A stretch of 64,000 nucleotides of DNA from JBBRMW01 sp965246845 (lineage in GTDB: Bacteria; Chloroflexota; Anaerolineae; Aggregatilineales; UBA2796). Below the pieces are notes generated by a model. It saw nothing but the letters and a program-made list of their open reading frames with translations, was not told where the DNA came from and did not search any database. The stretch's first letter is position 1. Every line of letters begins with the position of its first letter. The DNA lies in NCBI GenBank assembly GCA_965246845.1, contig CBDFFR010000012.1:1922001-1986000 (forward strand). The letters run 5' to 3'. A program made the translations under genes and the position numbers. Shown here in pieces: positions 1-8,360 of this stretch.

Positions 1-615
1 ATGATCGAACAAATTGAATGGCTGGGTCACGCCAGTTTTCGCTTCCTGACCGACCCATTGATTTACATCGATCCCTGGCGAATTCCCCGGCAGTCGTGTC
101 CTGCTGACGTGATCCTGCTCTCGCACGATCATTATGATCACTGCTCCCCCGCCGATGTCGAAAAGCTGCGCGGACCACATACGCTCGTGATCGGGAACGC
201 GATGGCCGCGCAGGTGATCGAGAATGTGACCGTCCTACGCCCCTGGCAGACTATCAACGTTGGGCGCGCGTGCATCAAGACCGTACCCGCTTACAACGCG
301 CACCATCCCCGCGAATTCGAGGGGCTTGGCTTCATTATTTCGGTGAACCATTATGATATTTACTTCGCGGGCGATACCGACCTCATCCCCGAAATGGACC
401 GTATCCGCGCCGATATTGCATTACTGCCCATCGGCGGGCGGCAAACGATGAACGTCACGCAGGCAGCGCAGGCGGCGGTCCGGCTGCATCCGCGCTGGGT
501 GATTCCCAGCCATTGGGGGACAGCAACGGAAGGCGGTTCGGCGATTGATGTCAAGCGGCTGGTGCTGGAAATCGGAACGGCATCAGAAGTCGTCTCGCTC
601 GCGACCGCCCATTAA
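1..615 (+). CDS. MBL-fold metal-dependent hydrolase (UlaG-like)
   Basis: This 204-residue protein carries the metallo-beta-lactamase metal motif H42-x-H44-x-D46-H47. Further likely ligands are a His near 101-102, D125 in GDTD and H171 in a PSHWGT segment. The compact single-domain layout resembles the UlaG/YtnP-like branch, which hydrolyses small phospho- or carboxy-esters in the cytoplasm. The substrate cannot be read from the sequence. The ATG is the first base of the window and the N-terminus looks natural for the family, so it is probably complete, but upstream context is missing. A palindromic repeat follows the stop. Confidence 0.85.
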   Translation: MIEQIEWLGHASFRFLTDPLIYIDPWRIPRQSCPADVILLSHDHYDHCSPADVEKLRGPHTLVIGNAMAAQVIENVTVLRPWQTINVGRACIKTVPAYNAHHPREFEGLGFIISVNHYDIYFAGDTDLIPEMDRIRADIALLPIGGRQTMNVTQAAQAAVRLHPRWVIPSHWGTATEGGSAIDVKRLVLEIGTASEVVSLATAH

Positions 616-628
616 ATCTCTCTGTCGA

Positions 629-653
629 GCGGACACATCGGTCCGCCCTTACG
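629..653. repeat. REP-like palindrome, GGTCCGCCC family
   Basis: A 25-base imperfect palindrome pairs GCGGACA-type sequence with GGTCCGCCC. It lies between the convergent metallo-hydrolase and phosphodiesterase genes. Closely similar units occur at 14381-14407 and as an inverted pair at 31897-31962, so it is a dispersed intergenic repeat. It could act as a bidirectional stem-loop terminator here. Confidence 0.6.
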
Positions 654-664
654 AAGACCGCCCA

Positions 665-1720
665 TTAATCCGACGCGCCGCCATTCGGCATAATATCGAA
701 CGTCGCCATATACGGTAAATGGTCGCTCGTGAGCGCTGGTCCAACATGCGCCTCCAGCGTCTCGACGCCGTAGCTGTGCCACAGATAATCGATTTTGATC
801 ATCGGCGGCACAAACGAAGGCAGCCCCGCGACGAGCGCGTTCGGCCATGTCGCGCCGAGTCCCCACCCCGCCTCGCGCCACGAATCGCGCATCACGGCTG
901 CAAGCATGTCATACGTCCCGGATTGCGAACTCGTGTTGAAATCGCCGCCAACAATATAGGACAACCGCTCGCCGCGCACTTTGTCGAGCAGTTCGGCAGC
1001 CTGCTGGTTGCGTGGTTTGTCGTTCCAGCCTGATGCAGCGTTGAGATACCAGAAGCGGGTATGGATGCGCGACGCGCCAAGCAGCGGATAAGGCAGATGA
1101 ATATTGTATACGGCTATTTTTTGCCCACTCACATCTAATACCACGCGCTGATGATCAAAAGCTATATCCTTCCCAAGCGCGAAGTCGCTTTGTTCCACAA
1201 ACGGAAACTTCGATAGGATTAGGTCGCCAGTTCTAAAGCGCTCATACACCTGATATGGATATGTAGTTTGTAGCGCCTTGATTCCTTCATTTGCATACTG
1301 GTTCGTAATCTCCTGTATGAGGATCAGATCAGGATTTGCGCTTGCAATATATTTTTCGATTACGTCCGTCTGGTTGTTTTCAAACCAGATATTGAACGTC
1401 ATCACCTTGAGAGCCGCGCCCTTCGCGGTGGGTATCCCCTTCGGCACGTAGAGCGGTCCGTAGTGCAGCATGCCGACGACGAGCGCTGCAGCGCCGATTA
1501 GCGTTAACCACCGCGCCCTCAGCAATAGCGTGAGCGGCACGGCGACCAGCAACGGCAGGAATCCATATAGCGCGAACGTGTTAGCAAAACTCAGCGGGTA
1601 GAAGCGATCCCCGGTGAGCAGCCGCGCGGGGATGTACAACCACATACCGAGCAGGTAGACAGCAATGATTAGCAGAATGAACACACGCACATAGCGCAAG
1701 ACCCGGTTACGTCGCGTCAT
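665..1720 (-). CDS. Membrane-anchored endonuclease/exonuclease/phosphatase family protein
   Basis: The protein has 351 residues. The first ~110 contain about three hydrophobic segments, placing the catalytic part outside or at the membrane. The C-terminal two-thirds is an EEP (DNase I-like) domain with the ordered motifs MTFNIW, IQEI (catalytic Glu), GGDFNT (Asp/Asn) and TSDHLP (catalytic His). This multi-TM plus EEP architecture is common in bacteria, and such proteins are thought to hydrolyse phosphodiester or phosphomonoester substrates. The actual substrate is unknown. The ATG at 1720 opens directly into the first membrane segment. Confidence 0.82.
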   Translation of the reverse strand: MTRRNRVLRYVRVFILLIIAVYLLGMWLYIPARLLTGDRFYPLSFANTFALYGFLPLLVAVPLTLLLRARWLTLIGAAALVVGMLHYGPLYVPKGIPTAKGAALKVMTFNIWFENNQTDVIEKYIASANPDLILIQEITNQYANEGIKALQTTYPYQVYERFRTGDLILSKFPFVEQSDFALGKDIAFDHQRVVLDVSGQKIAVYNIHLPYPLLGASRIHTRFWYLNAASGWNDKPRNQQAAELLDKVRGERLSYIVGGDFNTSSQSGTYDMLAAVMRDSWREAGWGLGATWPNALVAGLPSFVPPMIKIDYLWHSYGVETLEAHVGPALTSDHLPYMATFDIMPNGGASD

Positions 1721-1852
1721 ACGGTTTTCACTCCGTGTCTGTTATGAGTGGGTACGAAGCACGCATAAAGAATGTCGCAAGGAGTGACTGATCAGATGAT
1801 TAAATCAGGGGAGCGGCGGTCTGGCGTAGGAGTTGCGGCTCTCCTGACATGC

Positions 1853-2797
1853 CTAGAAACGTTCGGCGATGCGCGGATCAAGCGCGTCGCGCAGGCCATC
1901 CGCGACGAAGGTAAAGGACAGCGCGAGCAACGAAATCGCAATCGCGGGGAAGAGGACCGCCAGCGGATGCGAGAATATGCCCTGCGACTCATTACGGATG
2001 ATCTGCGACCAGCTTGGATTGCCGTTCAGTTCGACGCCGATGTTGAGATACGTCAGCGTCGCTTCTTCGATCACGACGGTCGGGATGAGGACCGCAATCG
2101 TGACGGCAATCGGTCCGACAAGGTTGGGCAGCATGTGGTCGCGGATGATCTGGAAATTCGTCGCGCCGACCGACCGCGCGCCAATCACATACTCCATCTG
2201 GCGCAGGCGCATCGTTTCCGCGCGGACGACGCGCGCAAGCTGCGGCCATGCAGTCAGGCTGAACGCGAGGGTGACGGTCCACAGGCCGCGCCCCAGCATC
2301 GCTACCAGCACGACCGTCAGCAGCAACGAGGGCAGCGAAATCGAAACATCGGTAAAGCGCATCAGGAACGAATCGACACGCCCGCCGATGAACCCCGCGA
2401 TGATCCCGATGCTCGCGCCGATGCACAGCACCGCGAATGGGACGACGACCGCCACTGCTATAGACACGCGCGACCCGAATATGAGCAGCGTCAGCATATC
2501 GCGCCCAAGCCCATCCGTGCCGAGAAAATGCTGCGCGGTCGGCTCGGAGGCAAATTGGATAAAATCGTATTCACGCGGTCCATAGGGCGCGAGGTAATCC
2601 GCGCCCAGCGTGATACCGAGATAAACCAGTAGTACAAACACGCCCGCCACTGCCAGCGTATTCCTTTGGAAGCGCAACCGTGCCTGTTCCCACGCCGAAA
2701 CAGGCCGTATCGCAGGCTTGTTCGGGTCGGAGAGCCGCGCCGCATTCCCGGATTGCGGAGCAGGCGCGGACCATGCCGGGCGCAGCGCGTCGGTCAC
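1853..2797 (-). CDS. Peptide ABC transporter permease, OppC/DppC type (second copy)
   Basis: This 314-residue inner-membrane permease has a cytoplasmic N-terminus, about six TM helices and the BPD_transp_1 EAA-type loop (GARSVGATNFQIIRDHMLPN). A GTDGLGRD segment after the first TM is typical of OppC. It is the last gene of the operon running from 6471, and its start lies 6 bases past the previous stop. It is diverged from the adjacent OppC. Either the two form alternative pores with the single OppB, or they replace an OppB-OppC pair. No ATP-binding subunit follows in the window. Confidence 0.9.
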   Translation of the reverse strand: MTDALRPAWSAPAPQSGNAARLSDPNKPAIRPVSAWEQARLRFQRNTLAVAGVFVLLVYLGITLGADYLAPYGPREYDFIQFASEPTAQHFLGTDGLGRDMLTLLIFGSRVSIAVAVVVPFAVLCIGASIGIIAGFIGGRVDSFLMRFTDVSISLPSLLLTVVLVAMLGRGLWTVTLAFSLTAWPQLARVVRAETMRLRQMEYVIGARSVGATNFQIIRDHMLPNLVGPIAVTIAVLIPTVVIEEATLTYLNIGVELNGNPSWSQIIRNESQGIFSHPLAVLFPAIAISLLALSFTFVADGLRDALDPRIAERF

Positions 2798-2803
2798 AGT
2801 GCG

Positions 2804-3733
2804 CTACTTCGATTTCGGGTCGAAGGCATCCCGCACGCCGTCACCGATGAAGGTCATGCCGAGCGTAAGCGTCGCTAATGCAAGGGCGGGGATTAGCACC
2901 TGTTCGGGGTGCGAGAATATGCCCTGCTGCGCGGTGACGATCATCGTTCCCCACGTCACAGTCGAAGGATCGACACCGACGCCGAGGAAAGTCAATGTCG
3001 CTTCGTACAAAATCGCACCGGGGATACCCAGCGTGACGAGGACAATAATTGGACCTAGAATGTTAGGCAGAATATGCCGTCGCATCATCCCCGCCGATTT
3101 TGCACCGATGCTGCGTGCGCCCGTTACATAATCCATCTGCTTGACTTGCAACACCTGACCGCGCACCAGCCGCGACATCGTGACCCAACTCGTTAATCCT
3201 AGCGCGATGAAGACGACGAAGACTGATCGTTGTGCAAGCACGCTAGTCAGGATGATCAGCAGAAGCAAATCCGGGAACGAATTCATCACCTCACCGAAAC
3301 GCATGATCAATTGGTCGATACGCCCACCATAATAGCCCGCCAAAAGTCCAAGTGGCACGCCAATTGAAATGATAACCGCTTCCGCGACAAACCCGACCGA
3401 GAGCGACACACGGATGCCATGCATCAATCGGGTTAGCGTATCGCGACCGAGGTTATCAGTCCCCAGAAGGTGCAGCTTGCCGGCTTTTGGACCTTCTTCG
3501 ATACGATAGCCAATTGGCTTGTCCATACTCTCGGATTGCTCATTTGGCGTAAATGGCGAGATAACATCCGCTGCGAGGAAGATGAATACCCAAAATCCGA
3601 TGATGACGCAGCCAATCAGTGCCAGTCTGTTCCTGCGGAAACGTCGCCAAGCAAGCTGATTGGGCGTCGTTGAAACGAAATCCTGCCGGGCAATCGGCTC
3701 GCTCGCGGACAGAGAAGGAATACTCACGGCCAT
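2804..3733 (-). CDS. Peptide ABC transporter permease, OppC/DppC type (first copy)
   Basis: This 309-residue permease of the OppC family has an N-terminal cytoplasmic tail, a first TM around residues 37-57, the GTDNLGRD motif, and the EAA loop GARSIGAKSAGMMRRHILPN that docks to the ATPase. It starts 11 bases after the OppB stop, so it is co-transcribed. It should form the second half of the importer channel with OppB for peptides or similar oligomers delivered by the binding protein at 4783-6471. Confidence 0.92.
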   Translation of the reverse strand: MAVSIPSLSASEPIARQDFVSTTPNQLAWRRFRRNRLALIGCVIIGFWVFIFLAADVISPFTPNEQSESMDKPIGYRIEEGPKAGKLHLLGTDNLGRDTLTRLMHGIRVSLSVGFVAEAVIISIGVPLGLLAGYYGGRIDQLIMRFGEVMNSFPDLLLLIILTSVLAQRSVFVVFIALGLTSWVTMSRLVRGQVLQVKQMDYVTGARSIGAKSAGMMRRHILPNILGPIIVLVTLGIPGAILYEATLTFLGVGVDPSTVTWGTMIVTAQQGIFSHPEQVLIPALALATLTLGMTFIGDGVRDAFDPKSK

Positions 3734-3744
3734 GATAAGACTCC

Positions 3745-4668
3745 TTACGCGCGCGTGATACGGGGATCGATGAACGAATAGGTCAGATCGACCAGAAGGT
3801 TGGCGAGGGTGATGATCAGCGTATAGAACAACGTCACACCCATCAGTAGCCCATAATCACGCTTGAAAATCGACTGTACCGAACTCCGCCCCAACCCTGG
3901 AACCGCGAATACGGATTCAATGACGAATGTTCCGGTGATCAGGTTTGCGGTCACGATACCCACCAGCGTTATGACGGGCAGGAGTGCATTGCGCAGGACG
4001 TGCCGAATATTGACAGTGGTGGCCGGGAGTCCCTTCGCACGGGCTGTACGTACATAATCTTCACCCAGCACTTCAAGCGTGGCCGCGCGCGTCAGCCGCA
4101 GGACCAGCGCCGTTGGACCAAGTGCCAGCAGCACCACAGGCATAATCCAGCTTAACGGCTCATCGCGCTGGAACTGGTAGGGTAATGCCCTTAGCACGAC
4201 TGAGAACAGAACTATTGCCGCGAGTGCAAGGACAAAGCCAGGCACAGAGATTCCGATGGTGACAAACAACATAGCTGCTTGATCGATCAGGCGGTTGTGA
4301 CGTAGCGCAGCAATAACACCGAGCGGTATTCCGACCCCGAGTGCCAGAATAATTGCACCGAGACCGAGTGAGGCCGAAATTGGAAAGCCGTCCGCGATAA
4401 TTTGATTGACGGTGCGCGTCCCGCTGAACGAGGGACCAAGATCACCGCGTATCGCATTTGCCATATAGTCAATATATTGCGTGAAGAGTGGTTTATCGCC
4501 ATTGAAGCGCTTGAGAATGTTCTGCCGGACTGCGGCAGGAACTGGCCGCGAAGCCGCTGTGTCCCACGGACCGCCCGGCGTCAGGTGCATCATAATAAAG
4601 GTGACTACCGAAACCGTAAACAGCACCGGGATGATTTGCAAAACACGACGCAGAAAATAGCCAAACAT
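3745..4668 (-). CDS. Peptide ABC transporter permease, OppB/DppB type
   Basis: The N-terminus from the internal ATG at 4668 (MFGYFLRRVLQIIPVLF...) is the classic OppB start. The frame is open for 29 further codons, but those are not OppB-like. A GGGG-containing ribosome-binding sequence precedes 4668. The product is 307 residues with six TM helices and the EAA loop (RTARAKGLPATTVNIRHVLRN). It pairs with an OppC to form the pore. A stem-loop sits in the 114-base gap before it. Confidence 0.9.
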   Translation of the reverse strand: MFGYFLRRVLQIIPVLFTVSVVTFIMMHLTPGGPWDTAASRPVPAAVRQNILKRFNGDKPLFTQYIDYMANAIRGDLGPSFSGTRTVNQIIADGFPISASLGLGAIILALGVGIPLGVIAALRHNRLIDQAAMLFVTIGISVPGFVLALAAIVLFSVVLRALPYQFQRDEPLSWIMPVVLLALGPTALVLRLTRAATLEVLGEDYVRTARAKGLPATTVNIRHVLRNALLPVITLVGIVTANLITGTFVIESVFAVPGLGRSSVQSIFKRDYGLLMGVTLFYTLIITLANLLVDLTYSFIDPRITRA

Positions 4669-4727
4669 ATAACCCCGCTTCGGTAGATTAAAAAGCGCCG
4701 CGTTGACGCATTCCTCATTGAATAATT

Positions 4728-4753
4728 GAGGGATACGATGCCTCGTACCCCTC
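4728..4753 (-). promoter_or_regulatory. Stem-loop between binding-protein and permease genes
   Basis: Arms GAGGGATACGA (4728-4738) and TCGTACCCCTC (4743-4753) pair at 10 of 11 positions around a 4-base loop. No clear T-tract follows in the direction of transcription. Hairpins in this position are known in ABC import operons to stabilise the binding-protein mRNA or attenuate the permease genes. That role is inferred here. Confidence 0.6.
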
Positions 4754-4782
4754 ACCGCTAAAACACGGATCAGCAGACGCGA

Positions 4783-6471
4783 TTACTGAATGTCGATGTC
4801 TTCCCAGAAGTACGCACCGGGATAGCCACCATCAAGCAGGCTAGTTTTCGCATTCTTGACACTGGGCTTGATGAGGATCAAGTTCGTGCTGATGATCATG
4901 AACGAAACCGGCGCGTCATCAACAAGGGTTTCCTGTGCCTTCTTGTAGATGTCCACTTGCTTGGTGGCGTCAAGCATGTTGTCGCCTTCTTTCGCCAGCC
5001 GGTCGAAATCAGCACTTTTATAGGCGGAAATATTGAGCGAGTTGCCCTTATCGCCACCGCTGCCCATGACCAGACCTAGGTAGTCGGAGGCGTGCAGATA
5101 GTCCGCGCACCACCCAGCGTAGGTCAAACCCTTGAGCTTGTTGGCATCCACCGGTTCGTTGGTTGCGGCCTGAAAGACTGCACCATCCATCGGGTTGGCG
5201 CTGATGTCGACGCCGAGAACCTGCTTGAACTGGTTCTGGAACCAATCAAAGCGGCGTTGCGGGTTTGCGCCAGAGGTGTAGTTAAAGCGTACTTTCGGGA
5301 AGCCCTGCCCGTTCGGGTAGCCTCCATCAGCGAGCAGCTTCTTGGCCTTTGCCGCGTCGAACTTGAACTGTAGACCTGCCTTCGCGTCTGAGCCGGGAAT
5401 ACCTTCCGGGATGAAACTGTAGTAGGGCGCGGAAACACCTTGCGTAATTACACGCGCATACGCATCGCGGTCAATGGCTGTCGCGAATGCTTGACGAACC
5501 GTCTTGTTATTGAACGGCGGCTCGGTGTTGTTCATTGCCAAGTACGATACGCAGGTCCCTGGATACTGGAGAAGTTGCTTGCTCAGTACAGGATCAGTCC
5601 TCATGCTTGGGATTTCCGCGCTCGGAATAATCGGAGCAACATCAAGCTGACCCGCCTTGTACCCGGCGTAGGCAACTGCAGCATCATCGGTGAGCGGCAT
5701 ATCGATGCGATCTACCTTCGCAGCCGTACCGCTGAAGTTCGGGTTTTTCTCAAGGACGATTTCTTTATTGTGGTCCCAAGTCTTGAGGATGAACGGACCC
5801 GTGCCTACCACCGGACCATTGGCCGGGTCGGTCCACGCACCCGTTGCCGAGTCGCCTGCACGTTCGACGTTATCCTTACGGACGGCAAACGTCGCCCACA
5901 AGGTCATGATCGAGTTCAGATAACCGACTGGCTTGATCAGCTTGACTTCAAACGTCTTGTCGTCAATGGCTTTGACGCCGAGCGTATCAGGTGTTTTCGA
6001 GCCATCGATGATTTCAGTCGCGTTTTCGACTAGATCAGCAACGAGGAACGAATAGGGTGAGGCAATCGCCGGATCAACCAGGCGGCGTAGTGCATAGACG
6101 AAATCGCCTGCGACAACGACTCCCTTGCCGTCCGACCATTTGTAATCACCCAGTTTGTAGGTGTAGGTCAACCCGTCCTTCGAGATGCCACCATTGGCGA
6201 CTGTCGGGACTTCCTTCGCGATGCTCGGTACAGGTTCATTCTTTTCGTTGTAACGCAGCAGGCCGCGGAAAATGGCATTGATCAACGTGACTTGGTTAAC
6301 ATAGCTTGCGCGCTGCGGATCGATGGTATCTGGCTCGCTCATACCATAACGCAGCACCTTCGGAGTTTGCGCCTGAACGGTGGTTGCCGCAAACGATGCG
6401 GGTGCAATCAAGGCCGCGAGCGCGATCAGGATGACCGCAATGCGGAGGCGGTGGAAACGGGTGGTATTCAT
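4783..6471 (-). CDS. Peptide/oligomer ABC transporter substrate-binding protein
   Basis: The 562-residue product is an SBP_bac_5 (OppA/DppA) family extracellular binding protein. A signal peptide (MNTTRFHRLRIAVILIALAAL...) ends near VQAQ, followed by LRYGMSEPDTIDP, the typical OppA opening. The ATG at 6471 has a strong GAGGAG site, and 19 possible upstream codons are not signal-like. There is no lipobox Cys, so membrane anchoring by lipid is not predicted, which is unusual for a monoderm importer. It is the first gene of the SBP-OppB-OppC-OppC operon, with a promoter at 6588-6616. Confidence 0.92.
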   Translation of the reverse strand: MNTTRFHRLRIAVILIALAALIAPASFAATTVQAQTPKVLRYGMSEPDTIDPQRASYVNQVTLINAIFRGLLRYNEKNEPVPSIAKEVPTVANGGISKDGLTYTYKLGDYKWSDGKGVVVAGDFVYALRRLVDPAIASPYSFLVADLVENATEIIDGSKTPDTLGVKAIDDKTFEVKLIKPVGYLNSIMTLWATFAVRKDNVERAGDSATGAWTDPANGPVVGTGPFILKTWDHNKEIVLEKNPNFSGTAAKVDRIDMPLTDDAAVAYAGYKAGQLDVAPIIPSAEIPSMRTDPVLSKQLLQYPGTCVSYLAMNNTEPPFNNKTVRQAFATAIDRDAYARVITQGVSAPYYSFIPEGIPGSDAKAGLQFKFDAAKAKKLLADGGYPNGQGFPKVRFNYTSGANPQRRFDWFQNQFKQVLGVDISANPMDGAVFQAATNEPVDANKLKGLTYAGWCADYLHASDYLGLVMGSGGDKGNSLNISAYKSADFDRLAKEGDNMLDATKQVDIYKKAQETLVDDAPVSFMIISTNLILIKPSVKNAKTSLLDGGYPGAYFWEDIDIQ

Positions 6472-6554
6472 AGGTCTCCTCAATATCAAGAAACTGACCA
6501 TCTTGCATGTGACGACACTGGTATACACATGCCTTGCGCCAAAGGTTCAAATTT

Positions 6555-6576
6555 CAACGACGATCTCTGATCGTTG
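6555..6576. promoter_or_regulatory. Candidate operator upstream of peptide importer
   Basis: An imperfect palindrome (CAACGACGATC, three bases, GATCGTTG) lies just downstream of the predicted importer promoter. That is a position suited to repression. No cognate regulator is identified. Confidence 0.35.
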
Positions 6577-6587
6577 GCGTTATGGTG

Positions 6588-6616
6588 ATGTTAACAGACA
6601 AATCCGGCGTGTTCAA
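6588..6616 (-). promoter_or_regulatory. Sigma70-type promoter of the peptide importer operon
   Basis: On the minus strand, TTGAAC (6611-6616) and TAACAT (6588-6593) are separated by 17 bases. They lie about 120 bases upstream of the binding-protein ATG. Confidence 0.5.
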
Positions 6617-6663
6617 GACGGGTCATTTGTCGCTTCGCACGAGAGCGTTTTTACAAGTTCTTT

Positions 6664-7425
6664 ATGTTTCAAAACCCAAAATACGTGATACGCTATGACC
6701 AATACCGTATTTTCGGTCAATTGGTCACGAGGCGCAGTATCGAACCACAATCCACTGACAGAGCGAACCGTATTCTCGATGCCGCCGCCGCGCTCGTCCT
6801 GCATTATGGCCTCGATAAGACGACGGTAGACGACATCGCGCGCGAAGCGGGCATCAGCAAAGGCGCGATTTACTTGCACTTCAAGAGCAAGGACGATCTG
6901 ATGGAAGCACTCATCCTGCGCGAGACGTGGGCGTATATGGACGCTTTCATGATCGATATGAATTCCGACCCGATGGGCGGCACACTCGTGAATATGTTCA
7001 AACACGCGCTCACCGGGCTTGCGCGGAGGCCGCTTATGCGGGCGCTCTACAACCGCGATATGCGCGTCTTCGGTGATTACATACGGCGACGCACGCCGGA
7101 CTATCAGGCGCGGCGCTTCCTGCTCAACCGCGAGTATATCGCCGCGATGCAACAGGCCGGGCTGGTACGCACCGACATCGACGCGGAGCAGATGAGCTAT
7201 CTTTTTTCAGTCATCGGGCAGGGCTACCTGACGCTGACGCCGGAAATCCTCGGCGCACCACTGCAACCCTTCGATACCTCGCTCGCGCTGGTGGTGGATA
7301 TGTTGAGCCTCTATCTCACGCCGCCCGGCCTGACGGACAGCGATGCTGGCAAACGTATTCTGAACGTAATGATTGAACAGGTGCGCGCCATGATGCGTAA
7401 CCCTGATAAGGAGAAGAAACCATGA
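6664..7425 (+). CDS. TetR/AcrR family transcriptional regulator
   Basis: A TetR N-terminal HTH is clear (ILDAAAALVLHYGLDKTTV..., with GISKGAIYLHFKSKDDL as recognition helix and following helix). The divergent C-terminal domain would bind ligand. It overlaps the next gene by 4 bases (ATGA), so it very likely controls the ABC exporter it leads. The start is uncertain: the ATG at 6664 has no ribosome-binding site, and alternatives in frame are GTG 6685 and TTG 6721. A perfect 8-base inverted repeat spans 6678-6713 inside the longest reading, which suggests the operator lies there and the start is further downstream. Confidence 0.85.
   Translation: MFQNPKYVIRYDQYRIFGQLVTRRSIEPQSTDRANRILDAAAALVLHYGLDKTTVDDIAREAGISKGAIYLHFKSKDDLMEALILRETWAYMDAFMIDMNSDPMGGTLVNMFKHALTGLARRPLMRALYNRDMRVFGDYIRRRTPDYQARRFLLNREYIAAMQQAGLVRTDIDAEQMSYLFSVIGQGYLTLTPEILGAPLQPFDTSLALVVDMLSLYLTPPGLTDSDAGKRILNVMIEQVRAMMRNPDKEKKP
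6678..6713. promoter_or_regulatory. Candidate TetR operator (AAAATACG-N20-CGTATTTT)
   Basis: Perfect 8-base inverted arms at 6678-6685 and 6706-6713 flank 20 bases, immediately before or inside the regulator's 5' end. This fits autoregulation by the TetR protein; it is inferred from symmetry and position. Confidence 0.5.
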
Positions 7426-8360
7426 CCATGCCCGCGATTGAAATCCGCGGCCTCACCAAGCATTATGGAAGTGCGAAAGTCGCGCTCGATCATCTGGACC
7501 TGAGTATTACTCAGGGTGAAATCTTCGGCTATCTCGGTCCGAACGGCGCAGGAAAGACGACGACGATTCGCTGTCTGCTCGACATCATCCGCCCGACCAG
7601 CGGGAGCGCTACCGTCCTCGGCATGGATGCGCAGAAGGACGCGGTGGCGCTGCACAAACGGATTGGCTACCTGCCCGGCGAACTCAACCTGTGGGGCGGC
7701 CAGACCGGGCGCGAAGTCGTCAGCTATCTGGGGCGGCTGCGCGGCAAGGTCGACTGGCCGTATGTGGACCGGCTTTCCGAACGCCTGTCGCTCGATCTCA
7801 AGAAGAAGGTACGCAGCTATTCGACCGGGAACCGCCGTAAACTCGGCCTCGTCCTCGCGCTGATGGATCACCCGGAACTGCTGATCCTCGATGAGCCGAC
7901 CAGCGGCCTCGATCCACTCATTCAGCAGATTTTCCATGACCTGATGCGTGAGGTTCGCGCCGAAGGTCGTACCGTGTTTCTCTCCTCGCACATTCTTAGC
8001 GAAGTGCAGGCGATCTGCGAGCGGGTGGCGATCCTGCGCGATGGCAGGCTGCAAACGGTGGAGCGCGTCGTAGACCTGACGACGTTCAAATTCAGTGATT
8101 TGACGATCACGTTCCGCGCACCTGTAGCGCCATCACTGCTCGCGCAGGTCCCCGGCGTCTCCGATGTGACCGCTACCGGGAATGCGCTGTACTTCCGGCT
8201 CAGTGGTGATTTCGACCCGGTGCTGCGCGCGCTTGATGGTCAATATGTCATCAGCCTGCACACTTCCGAACCCTCGCTTGAGGATATTTTCCTGACCTAT
8301 TATGGCGGTGAGCCACAGACGCGCGCCGCCACAGCACCCGAAAAGGAGCTGGTACGATGA
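7422..8360 (+). CDS. ABC transporter ATP-binding protein (ABC-2 exporter)
   Basis: This 312-residue ATPase has Walker A GPNGAGKTT at 39-47, Walker B LLILDEP at 153-159 followed by TSGLDP, and an H-loop in SSHILSE. The ABC signature reads YSTGNRRK (133-140) instead of LSGGQ, a substitution that occurs in some drug-export type ATPases. It is translationally coupled to the TetR gene (ATGA overlap) and to the permease (ATGA overlap at 8357). It probably powers export of a drug or lipid-like compound; substrate unknown. Confidence 0.92.
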   Translation: MTMPAIEIRGLTKHYGSAKVALDHLDLSITQGEIFGYLGPNGAGKTTTIRCLLDIIRPTSGSATVLGMDAQKDAVALHKRIGYLPGELNLWGGQTGREVVSYLGRLRGKVDWPYVDRLSERLSLDLKKKVRSYSTGNRRKLGLVLALMDHPELLILDEPTSGLDPLIQQIFHDLMREVRAEGRTVFLSSHILSEVQAICERVAILRDGRLQTVERVVDLTTFKFSDLTITFRAPVAPSLLAQVPGVSDVTATGNALYFRLSGDFDPVLRALDGQYVISLHTSEPSLEDIFLTYYGGEPQTRAATAPEKELVR

